DNA of 64,000 bases, from assembly GCA_037176725.1 (NCBI GenBank), contig JAZBRS010000060.1:55332001-55396000 (forward strand). Direction: 5' to 3'. Position 1 is the stretch's first letter; the number at the start of each line of letters is the position of its first letter. Source of the stretch: Posidonia oceanica. Lineage: Eukaryota > Streptophyta > Magnoliopsida > Alismatales > Posidoniaceae. Both the position numbers and the translations under genes were made by a program. This document shows, in pieces, positions 12,332 through 22,333 of this stretch. Under the pieces are notes generated by a model, which made no database searches, was not told where the DNA came from, and saw only the letters and a list, made by a program, of their open reading frames with translations.

Positions 12332-12658
12332 GTATGTCCTCCTGAACCCCTGCATTGCATTCATTTGCATGCCATTTGCATAGTTTTCCTCGTTTTCGAT
12401 TTCTGTTTCTTTGAGCATGTAGAATAGGGCCTCCTCTTCTTGTCTATCAGCTCAGATCTCCATTTCGCGTTCCCCTATGTGTTTTGTGTTGAGTTTTCCC
12501 TGGATTTACCACTTAATGTGACTTTCTTCCCCCTTTTCCACGATCCGATCGCATCGCGAGCTTTGGGCAGCATGCGAGACACACCGTGGAACGGTTCAGT
12601 GGGAAATGGTCGCAAAAGAGGTGGTAATCCCTCCGTTTGCTCACTCTCCCCTTTGTAG
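12332..12658 (+). promoter_or_regulatory. Candidate leader intron in 5' LTR
   Basis: Donor CAG|GTATGTCC at 12332 and acceptor CCCTTTGTAG ending at 12658, 327 bp, the same length as in the LTR at 1-4570 and in the 3' LTR. A longer alternative joins this donor to the acceptor TTGTGTCAG ending at 14794, which has a TTCTAAC branch-point-like element and a pyrimidine tract. That version would remove the primer site from the spliced RNA. Confidence 0.4.
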
Positions 12659-13525
12659 GTCTTCATACCTACTCTGTGTGGCCCCGAACAGCGCCTGTTC
12701 TCACACTTGCGCTGTTCTGCTTCTCCTTCTTCTGCTCCTAATCTTTTCCTTGCATTTGCATTCGCACAGCTTTCCGAAGTTTTATCTCGCTGTTTTTGGC
12801 ACCGTTTTGCGTGCCCACTCTCGTTTTGGCACCGTTTTGCGCGCTCGCCCTGTTTTTGGCACAGTTTTGCGTGCCCGTCATCGTCTTTTGCACCGATTTA
12901 CGTGCCGCCTTGCTTTCTCGCCCGTTTTGCGTGCCGACCTTGTCTTTTTGCACCGTTTTGCGCGCTTTCTTGTTTTTCGCCTCGTTTTGCGTGTTTTACG
13001 CCGTTTTCTCTTGCATGTCGATTGTATTGCATGGTTTTACCGTTGTTTTGCTTTTTCGCTTGCATTTGCATATAGGACTGTGATGCTTACTGCCTGGAGT
13101 TCTCACGAGCCCGGTTTCGCCCGGTTCGGAACACAGACAGCGTAGCTGAGCACTTAGACAGCACGTTTACTTTCCTTGCTTTGCCTCTTCCCACTTAGAG
13201 CACACCTTGAGCATTCATTTAGGCATTCATAGGCACATAGGCATTCAATCCTGCATTTCCCTGCGTATGCGAGCGTAAGCCTAGAAAGACCGATTCTCGG
13301 GCGTGTCGGGGGTGCCTAACACCTTCCCCGCACGTAACAGGAGTCCTTGCCCTGTCTTTTGGCCCGCAATGACCATACTGCCCTTATCCTAGGCTAGAGT
13401 CATCTCATTTGCATGTATTTGCATTTGTTTCCTTTGCATTGCTTTGCTTTGCATTTCTTGCTTGGTTTTGCGTGTTAATTCACGCATCTCCCCCGGTTTT
13501 CCTTGTCTCCCGTTAATAGACATGG

Positions 13526-13536
13526 TGGCGACTCTG
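13526..13536 (+). promoter_or_regulatory. Primer-site-like 11-mer in U5
   Basis: TGGCGACTCTG, identical to the start of the true primer site 125 bp downstream. It is found in the same place in every LTR of the window that reaches this region. Confidence 0.65.
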
Positions 13537-13650
13537 ATTTGTCTTATCTTTCTCTTTTCTCCTCGATTTCAAGTGTTTTCGAGTCGAGCCTCTTCCTCGG
13601 ATCCAATCGCCGCTAAATAGCGAGCCTGATTCCGATCGGGATCGCTACAG

Positions 13651-13668
13651 TGGCGACTCTGCTGGGGA
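13651..13668 (+). promoter_or_regulatory. Primer-binding site (PBS)
   Basis: TGGCGACTCTGCTGGGGA, one base after the 5' LTR. It begins TGG, as expected for pairing with a tRNA 3' CCA end. The sequence resembles the tRNA-Arg type primer sites reported for Ogre elements; I could not check it against a tRNA set. It primes minus-strand DNA synthesis. Confidence 0.85.
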
Positions 13669-14979
13669 GACTAGACTCCGGCTTTCGTTCCCGACTTTTC
13701 GCTCGCCTGTTTTCGCAGTTTTGCCTGCCTTGTGTGCCTTCTTTGTCTGCTTTGCTCGTTTTTCTGTGCAAACTCCTAGAAAGTCGCTTTGTGGCTACTT
13801 TGCTTAGGCTTTGCACCTCATTCGCCTCGGTTTGCGCTCCCTTTTGCTTGGCTTTGCTTCTCTGCTTGTTTATTTACTTATTGTCTTGCTTACGCTCTTA
13901 CTTCCTTTACAGCTTACCTGTCTTTATTTTCCTTGCCTTACTTGCTTATTACTGCTTTAGTTATCGCACATTGCATGTCTACATACTTGTTTGGCAATAA
14001 TACATGCTTTTTGAATGTTGAATGCTTCTTTTACACCTTTGCTATGTCACTACGCACGCACATGCCTTGCATACATGCCTTCTGACTTGATGAATGTTTT
14101 TTCTTCACCATTATGCTCACAAACACTTGCACATGCCATGCACTTGTCTTTTGTTGTGTTGTATGATTGTCTGCCTACCATTCTTGACTGATTTTCTTCC
14201 CTTTCGCACATGCCATACCTAGGATAGTAGAAACTTGTTTGCTCTCCCCATGGTTAACTAAAAACCGCAAGTAAAAAGAACTCCTAGGAGCAACTAGAGA
14301 CTCTGAACAATCCTTCACTCCCTCTGGTTAATAAAATGTGCAAGATAAAAGACTTTAAGCATTTGCATAAGCATCATATAGGGCATGCATTCTTCTCATC
14401 TGAGTCCACCTATTAGTCTGCGAAGGACGGTCCTGGCTTCTTGTTCCACCGCTCTGGGCGTGGCACGAGTCAGTCGGTCTGTCCCCCCCTCGTCCGGGGG
14501 TCGTGTCGGTGTTAGTAGAGGGTACCACCCACGCTTTGGCGGGGTAGAGGCCACCAACGCACCACCCTGTCATTTCTTGAGCTTTGGGCCGGGAGTTAGA
14601 CAGGGGACCTACTTTTTCTGACCTGAGTCGGTGACCCGTACACCCAGGGGTACCCGGAGTAGACAACCTTGCTAGGAAACACTAGTTAGGTGAGGGGGGC
14701 ATACTAGAAAGCATGCATAACATTCATGCCATTTAACTAACTCATTTGCATTCATCTTTTAGTTTCTAACCCTAATTTCCTTCTGTTGTGTCAGCGTGAT
14801 CGGTATAGCGAGTTTCCCTTTGCTAGAGCTCGAGTATCGACCCCCGTTGACACCCCTTTTGCGACTTCATTCGCGGCCATTCCCCTTCCGAGCTATCCGC
14901 ATTTGCGACGATAGCTCCTCTTAGGAAGCACCGCCTGAATACCCGTCGCAGTCCTGTTCTCACGCGATCTAGGTCAGCA
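13669..14979 (+). other. Untranslated leader between PBS and gag
   Basis: About 1.3 kb, T-rich at first, then a GC-richer block (14375-14700) that is clearly alignable, reversed, to 56465-56775 in element A. It holds a hairpin of five C (14485-14489) with five G (14496-14500). A TTCTAAC/pyrimidine/TTGTGTCAG acceptor-like site ends at 14794. The gag frame has a TGA near 14848, so translation most likely starts at the ATG at 14980. Confidence 0.6.
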
Positions 14980-17900
14980 ATGGTCCAGTACGTCAGTGAG
15001 CCTCTTTTCACTCCTGTCACGGAGGGTGTTTCCATTCCGGCCCCTCCGGTTGCTCCTTCTGTCCCCCTTGTCCCCCCTCCGACGCTAGGGTTTCCTCCCC
15101 TGACGTCTCTAGGTTCTCAGTACGTCCCGGGACAGTGGCAAGCATCTCTTCCTCCGGATCCGGTCGCCGAATCCATCTTGACGACCGTTACTCGCGTTTC
15201 GGAGACGCCACTGCCCCCTCCATCCCAGGGATACGTCGCTTTCGACATCCCTTCCACCGTCGCTGCGACCTTTGCTGTAGAATCCTTTCCTCCCGGACAG
15301 TCTGTGTCCGTGCCACTTGTTTCTCAGCCTTCGCCGGCACTGCACTTCAGCGTCCCCACTGGCGAGACACCCGAGGCGCAGTACCAGCACCTGATGGAGC
15401 TTGCCCAGAGACTGCAGGGCATGGCTCTATCGGTTCGTCCTTCCTCTACTTCTGTCGTTCCTGAGGTTCCTCTGAGGCCAGTTCCTGCATTCCATGCATC
15501 GACCTCCACACCTCCGCCTCGACCATCGTCTCAACTGCTCACGGTTCCGACGATGGGGGCTCGTTTACCGCCTCCTGCTGCACAACACTTGGCACAGCAT
15601 GCTCCACTTCCCTCTGGTGGTCAGTCTTTTGGACCGGCTGGAGCCCAGTACCTCACTGGCTCGCTGTCTGGCACTCCGCCTGTACAGCAACTGGTGCTCC
15701 GTCATCCTACCCCTGTCACAGCACAGCATGACATCTACTCTTCTCCTCTGCACCAAGTCCAGCATCCTGCATACACTTTTGCATACACAGTCCCCCAGCA
15801 CGGATACGCCGGCCATCCTGTTGCTCCACCAGGCGACGCTATGGTAGATCCGGAGGAGCACTTAGGTGCGACCCATTCGGCGTATGTGCTCGCTACCCCT
15901 GCTGATCCCTCTCCTACAGCAGCAATCCCAGACCCCATCAATAACCGGATGGATGTCTTGGAGAAGGCACTACGACTAGTGCAGGGTACTGAGCACCAGA
16001 CCTACCAATTCCGGGACCTCTGCTGCTTTCCAGAGGCGGTACTCCCTCCGAAGTTCAAGATCTCGGACTTCGAGAAGTATAATGGTAGGGGCTGCCCCGT
16101 AGCACACTTGAAGGCGTATTGCGGTGATCTCGCTCAGCTTCAGGCTGACGAGAGGTTGCTGATCCGCTTGTTCTAGAAGAGTTTGACCGGGCCGGCACTC
16201 AAGTGGTTCACATCGCTTGATATGTCAGCCATCAAGACTTGGAACGACCTCAGTCAGGCGTTCCTGGAACAGTACTCCTTCAAGCTCGATCTGGTCCCAA
16301 AGAGGGTGGACTTGATCGCAATCAAGCAGAATTCTGGTGAGCCGTTCGGGGAGTACGTCGGCCGCTGGCGCGCCCTTGCCTCTCAGGTTCGAGATAGACC
16401 CTCTGATGAGGAGTCTATCGAGATCGTTATCAAAGGGGCGCAGCCGTCTCTCGGAGCTCTGCTTAGCATCCAACCAGTCACTACTTTTGCGGCACTCATC
16501 AGAGCTGGAGCGCGCGTAGAGAGTTCTTTGCGGAGTGGCAACTTCCCAGCTCTCTCTGCGTTCGCTAAGCAGGCAGTGATAAGCAGCAACAGTGCCAACA
16601 GCAGCGCCTCCAACAACAATAACAGCGGCAGCAGCAACAACCGCCCGAAAAGGAAGGATTCGCCGAAACCCGCTGTTGCATTCGTCGACTCCCCTGCTGT
16701 GCCAGTTCGCTTGCCATCCCGGCCTGCCCCAGCTCAGATGGTGTACGCTCCAGCACCTAGGAATCCACACACACCACACATCACTACCACCGCTAGACCG
16801 GTCTATCCTACCACACCGGTTCAGCAAGGCTCACACCCAAGGCAAAGAAGGCCACCCATTGAGAGGCGTAGTTTCACCCCACTGGTGGAACCACTCACGG
16901 CCATCTTGCCAAAGGTTGCATCGCTCCTGAAGTTCCCGAAGGTTCGTTCGCCACTAAGTCCTCTGCCGCATTGGTTTAGGCCGGACCTCTTCTGCAATTT
17001 CCATCGAAGCGCCGGGCATTCGACGGACAATTGCTTCTCCCTGCGGAACGCAATTCAGGACTTCATCGAGTCGGGAACGATTGTGATCGACACGCACGAG
17101 GCATCCACTCAAGCACACACTCATGCATCTGCACACTCAGCGGTTCCCCCGCATTCTGGCATCGTCCGCCAACCTTTACCGGAGCACTCTTATCCGGGAG
17201 GGGCGGGAACCTCAGGCATCCACTCTGTCTTTCCTTCTGGGCCTGCTACCTCTGTAGTAGACCCTTCTAATCTCATCTCTGACATCTCTGAGCCTTTCCT
17301 AGTCAGTCTCTATCTCGCAGCAGTTGCCGGCTCCGAGTCGGGAATTCACATGATCCGACCGCGTGCCAGGCCGGAGCGCCCTCTCGCGCCTCCCACCGTG
17401 CTTCCCCAGGCTCAATCCCCTGTGCACCTTCTAGCTAGGGCCCAGCCTAGTTCCCCCATCCACCTCTTAGGGCGACCTCAACTACACCTTCTAGGTAGAC
17501 CTCAACCTACCCCAGCCTTCCCACCCCAACAACCATACCCTCTAGAAAGACCTCAGTATCCAATAGGTCCCCCTGTAACCCCTCGTGTGCTCGCAGCACG
17601 TGCTCCAGTCGTCATTGATTTGACCCTGGACACCCATCGCGTCCCTTACAGCTACGCCACAGAGATGTGCGCGGAAGTAACGCGATCGGGGAGGGTTTAC
17701 AGACCCCCAACACCGGCAATTAGGCCAACTCCCCCTAGACCTATTATGCCCCCACCCTCTAGCCAACCCACAGTAGATCTAACTCCAGACCAGCCTATAG
17801 CTGGCCAAATCCCTGCCCAACCTGTAGTAACCCAGCTTCCTGCCACTACCTCCTCAGAACCTACTAGAATCACCCCTCCAGTTGCCAAAAAGAGCCAACC

Positions 17901-18009
17901 TAAAGCCGACCTAACCTCCCAGCTTAAGAAGGTCAAAGCCGACATTTCTATCTGGGACTTGATCCACACCTCTGCCGAACACCGCGAGACTTTTCTTCGT
18001 GTGTTCTAG
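14980..18009 (+). pseudogene. gag: gag (capsid and nucleocapsid region), two TAG stops
   Basis: Structural polyprotein expected to form the virus-like particle. The N-terminal part (14980-15940) is Pro/Ser/Gln-rich and variable. The conserved Gag block begins around VLPPKFKISDFEKYNGRG and continues through TGPALKWF and FLEQYSFKLDLVPKRVDL (about 16040-16540), matching the plant Retrotrans_gag family. A Zn-binding CNFHRSAGHSTDNC motif lies near 16990. A Pro-rich tail follows. TAG at 16174-16176 falls inside the conserved block and TAG at 18007-18009 lies just before the retropepsin region; both look like CAG to TAG changes. The frame is the same on both sides of each stop. The ATG at 14980 is the first in frame after an upstream TGA. 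Confidence 0.88.
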
Positions 18010-20865
18010 GCTGCCCGTGTGTCCCAGTCCATTGAGCCTTCAGCCTTGGAGAGCATGGTTGGGTTGATTGCGGAGCCCCAGGTCATCTCTTTTACGAGTG
18101 ATGAACTGCCTCCGACGAGGATTAATCACAACCAGCCCCTATTCGTCACGGTGCAGTTCAAAAACTTTCGCATTCCCCTAACACTGGTTGATAATGGGTC
18201 AGGCCTTAACGTCTGCCCCTTGCGTACTGCAACCAAGCTCGGATTCAAAGCCGAGGACATCACGCCAGCCGTGAAGGGAATGACAGCTTTTGACAACACT
18301 CACCATGACGCTCTAGGAGTCCTGATTATTCCTCTTGCTATTGGCCCGGTTGTCTTTGACGTAGAGTTCTATGTCGTCGACTTGCAGCCGAACTTCAATC
18401 TTCTGCTTGGGCGCCCTTGGCTCCACAAGCATCAGGTCCTTCCTTCGACCCTCCATCGAATGATAAAGTACCGTCGCGGCGACGATGTCATTGTCGTCAT
18501 GGCGGAGAACTTTGAGAAGGAGCGGATCGAAGCAGTCTCCCCCGTGTCGTCACAATCTATCCCGTTTGACCCCGAGACTTCTGAAGCCCTATATCGCGTT
18601 AATCGGTGCAAGCCGGTTAACTTCATTCCTGATCTTGAACGTGTCAACTCCTTGACCGTTCACAGCAACCTCTTTCGAATGGTCGAGAATGTATGTCATA
18701 GGTGGGGTTACATAAAGGGTACGCCGCTCGGACATCACGGCCAGGGGATCGCAGAGCCGATCGTAGCAGTGGAGCGAAGGAAATCGGAAGGCCTCGGCTA
18801 CGAGCCCAAGACCAACGAAGATCACTGCTTCCAGCTCAAGGACCATGCATCAGCCATTCCCAGAGACCTCACTAACTTTACTAGTGCAGGAACCCTAGGA
18901 TCATCCGACGATCAAGACACGGTACCGACAGAGGATTGGGTGTGTGTTGAGGACTACTACTCGGATGAGGAGCAGTCTGGCACAACAGAGGCAGTCCCAA
19001 CCAGCACAGCAGAAACAGTGATCAGAGCAGATGCCACACAGTCAATCTATTCAGCTCTTCCTCTGGCAGAAACAGCAGGCAGCTCAGCAGGCCCTGTGGC
19101 AGAACTGGCAAGTTCCCACTCTCTTGTAGCCACATCAGCTTCCCAAGTACAGACAGCAGCAGTGCAGGAGTCAGAGACACTCCTTCTGGCAGAAGCAAGC
19201 ATGCTACCAGCAGTCACAGCAACATCAGTGCCACTGTCCCTATCTCTGGAGGGGCAGTTAATCAGTACAGTCAGCAGCGCGGCTCAGCCCGCTTCAGCAT
19301 CCACATCTCCAGGAATGCAGCAGGCGCAGTCCGCTTCGCATCCTCCTGACAACCAGCAGCAGCTCTCATGGCAAGACCCCATGGCATCAGAGGCTGCACT
19401 CACTCAGTTACGGCCCGATACAAAAGGCCAATTGAGCACTACACTCTCCGAGCCCTTGAGCCCTCTGAAGAGCACCCCTGCTTACTCTCCAACAGTGACC
19501 CTGGCAGCATATCCATCTATGGCGCCGCTGACTTGTCTATTTGGGCCTTCTACATCAGAGTTGCCACCATCAGACACGCCCGTGAACCAGATCATGCAGA
19601 TTCCTAGGGCAGCAATCCGTCTTGTAGCCGGGCCAGTGCCGCAGGCCCCCGGCGCCTACTACGTCGACTCCCCCTCGGACGAGGAAGAAAGAGCGGCGAT
19701 AGAAGCCCAGGTCGATTCTTGGATGTCTGACTTAGAGCTACTCTATCAAGAACAAATCAAGTCGATAGCAGAAGACCTGGCAGAGCATCAAGCCGCAGAA
19801 AGGAAAGGGAAAGCCGTGGCCACGGACCCTCCTCTGCAAGAAGACCATGCCTCTATCATGGTCCTGGAAGAAGACTCAGCAGCGCCGGACTCCCCTAGAC
19901 CAGATGAGCTCATTACTCTCCAATCAGAAGGCGGGTCTAGGTGGTTTGTGCAACACATGCCTCATTTGAGCAGCATAGCGAGCAGCAATGCCCTGATCAG
20001 CCGCCAGTCCGGCATACCCTCCCCAAGCACATTAGAAGACCCGGAGGAGGAACCATCAGCAGTGCAAGCAGCAGCAGTAACAGAGCAGAAAGCAGAATCA
20101 GTAACAGAACTGTCAGCAGCCTCTTACAGAACAGTCACCGCTGTGGCAACAGAAAAATTTATCAAGAACAATATCGTTGCCCGATATGGGGTCCCTCACT
20201 CAGTCATCTCTGATAATGGCACAAACTTCATTGCCAAAAGGATTGAGGAATTCCTGCAAAGTCTCAAGATCAAGCATCATCGATCCTTGCCCTATCGGCC
20301 ACAGATGAACGGAGCCGTGGAGTCTGCAAATAAGAACATTGTCAAGATTCTGAAAAAAATGGCAGAAACCCACAAGGATTGGCACGACAAGCTCCCGTAC
20401 GCACTCTGGGCATACAGGACATCAATCCGGACCTCTACAGGAGCCACCCCGTACTCTCTGGTGTACGGAATGGAGGCGGTGTTACCTGTTGAAGTAGAGA
20501 TCCCCTCTCTGCGGATCCTACGGGAAGCTGGGTTGGAAGAAGCAGAATGGGTCGAAGACCGCTGCATCCAACTGAACTTAATTGATGAGCGCAGACTGCA
20601 AGCTATGCACAACGCTCACTGCTATCAGAAGCGGATGGCCAGAGCATTCTTGAAGAAGGTCCAGCCCAGAAACTTTCAGCCAGGGGACCTTGTCTTGCGC
20701 GCCATTCACTTGCCTGACGGTCGAGGGAAATTCCGACCCAATTGGCGTGGCCCCTTTGTGGTCAAGCAGATCTTTTCGGGAGGCGCTGCAACTCTTGAGG
20801 ATATGGACCAGGTTGAGCAGTCTGAGCCCGTCAACCTCTGCTATCTGAAGAAGTACTATCAGTAG
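18010..20865 (+). pseudogene. pol derivative: retropepsin + spacer + truncated integrase, no RT/RNase H
   Basis: Counting from 18019, the retropepsin covers about residues 40-160: active-site LVDNGSGLNV with Asp58 (codon 18190) and NLLLGRPW near residue 130. Residues 310-690 are low-complexity Ser/Ala/Glu/Gln-rich. Integrase sequence starts abruptly near residue 700 (20113): it has Asp732 in ISDNGT and Glu768 in NGAVES, 35 residues apart as in the DD35E family, then a WRGPFVV-type C-terminus ending in TAG at 20863. The HHCC zinc domain and the first catalytic Asp of integrase are absent, as are all of reverse transcriptase and RNase H. The frame is continuous with gag and across the deletion. 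The integrase cannot be catalytic as it stands. Confidence 0.9.
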
Positions 20866-22333
20866 CCGAAAGCGGCCCCGTTGCAGATGCCCTTCTCCCA
20901 CTTGCGCTTGCATTCTCGCCTTCTTTTTTCATCTTTATTTCAAATCATCATCATCATCCCTTCAACTCTTGCATCCCTTCCTTTCGAATCATCATCGTCA
21001 TCCTCTCAAGCACATAGACCGGGCCCGGTGATGAAAACCGGAAGTGCTTGCCTGCTCTGGAAAGTGTCGTCCCACCTCACCTAGCACTACTTAGATGTCT
21101 TAGCTAGTGAGGGAGCCACCACCAACGAGGACAGGCGAACCGCCTAATCTCGCAAGGACATACACCCCTGAGGGAGAAAAAATGTTAGGATGTGAGTCTG
21201 AAAAAGAGTGAGAGTAGACACCTAGGTTTGGGCACATCCAAGGAACAGAAGACGAAGACAGAAGCCGGCCCTAGAGATAGGGGTGTGCGGTCTAACTCTG
21301 CTCCTCCTACCCATCACACAACAGACCCAAAGCCTAAATCCATTACATTTCGAACACCCTCCTTTTGCCACCAAAATGGGGATAGCAAAAGCCTGAAAAA
21401 AAAAAAGAGAAGCAAAACAACAAGCAAAAAAAAAAAAAAAAAAAAAGAGAAAAGAGATAGAACAAAAACAAAAAAAAAAGGGAAAAAAAGCAAGCAAAGC
21501 AAAAAACAAGAAAAAAAGGCAAAATGTAGCCCGAAAAACACAAGCACCATTATCCCTCATGCTTCACTAGAGACCCCCAGCATGTTGAGCTTAAAAGGGT
21601 CTACCACATCCTCCTAAGAGCAAACACTCACCTTCTCCTAGTTAGGGGCAGAGAAAGACTGCATACCTATGAGGGAGAAATCAATCAAAAAAAAAAAGAG
21701 AGCTAAAAGAATAGTGTAGGTCCTGAGAGTGTGGCCAGTAGCCTGTCCTCACCACACCACCACCTGTATAATGCCAACAACCCGTTCCGGAGAGCCATCA
21801 GCAAGCCAAGAGTCTAGGTAGGGCCCAGTGAGTCAGGGACCACTCCCTTCCTTCGCAGCAGGCACCAAAGCACTCCGTATGCTGAGGGCATCTAAGCATA
21901 CTCATTTATCCAAGCATGCTCATTCATCTAAGCATACTACTCATCTTCATAAGCATATCACCTGCATCATGCATACATGCATCCTCTTTCATTCCTTTCC
22001 TCTTCCATCAATCTCTCCGCTCTGCAACACGCTCAGGCCCTGAGGCAGTACTTCTCCCCAGCAGAGCGCATTGACGACACTCAAGCTGCGCCGGTCCAGA
22101 TCTCCTGCTGGCCCTCGCCCCCGTGTCAGCAAGACCGCTGCATATCTCCTTTGCTTATCTGTGCTTAACTGCCATGTTCTGTTATCAACTGCTGAATGCA
22201 TATGGAACTACTTTATCAGCCTTAGTTTCTGTTTATTGTCAAAGAATATACGCCTGCGAGATCTGACTGTTTATTGATAGCAGGTACTTTCAAGCTTCTG
22301 CAGCTATCTGCCTGTCCCTCTGCAATCAGTGTA
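20866..22333 (+). other. Spacer with A-rich tract
   Basis: Noncoding gap between integrase and the second ORF. It includes A-rich runs (21397-21535) and several short runs of A near 21688. Intron-acceptor-like sites (TTGATAGCAG, CTTCTGCAG) lie just before the next ORF, so that ORF might be expressed from a spliced RNA. No coding similarity recognised. Confidence 0.5.

Larger units (their letters stand above)
7914..13649 (+). mobile_element. 5' LTR of the central element (5,736 bp)
   Basis: Starts TGTTGACACC and ends GGGATCGCTACA, followed by one base and the primer site. Regions in order: promoter half with A-rich tract (8600-9360) and CT-rich tract; TATA-like TGATATAAGC at 9803; GC-rich leader to about 11071; T-rich TTGCAT/GGTCC stretch (11080-12100); short GC-rich segment ending in the splice-donor-like site at 12332; shortened 30-bp minisatellite; conserved block about 13260-13400; PBS-like 11-mer at 13526. 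Compared with the 3' LTR it lacks about 30 bp near 11898 and one minisatellite unit near 12840. Confidence 0.95.

Noticed and set aside
18007..18009. TAG as a programmed gag-pol readthrough stop
   Set aside because: Not accepted as the main reading because a similar TAG breaks the capsid region at 16174 and homologous elements read through this position with a sense codon; kept only as a point to check.
21397..21535. Long A-runs as a retroposed poly(A) tail
   Set aside because: Interrupted A-rich tract in the middle of the element without a retroposed sequence upstream or a target duplication.
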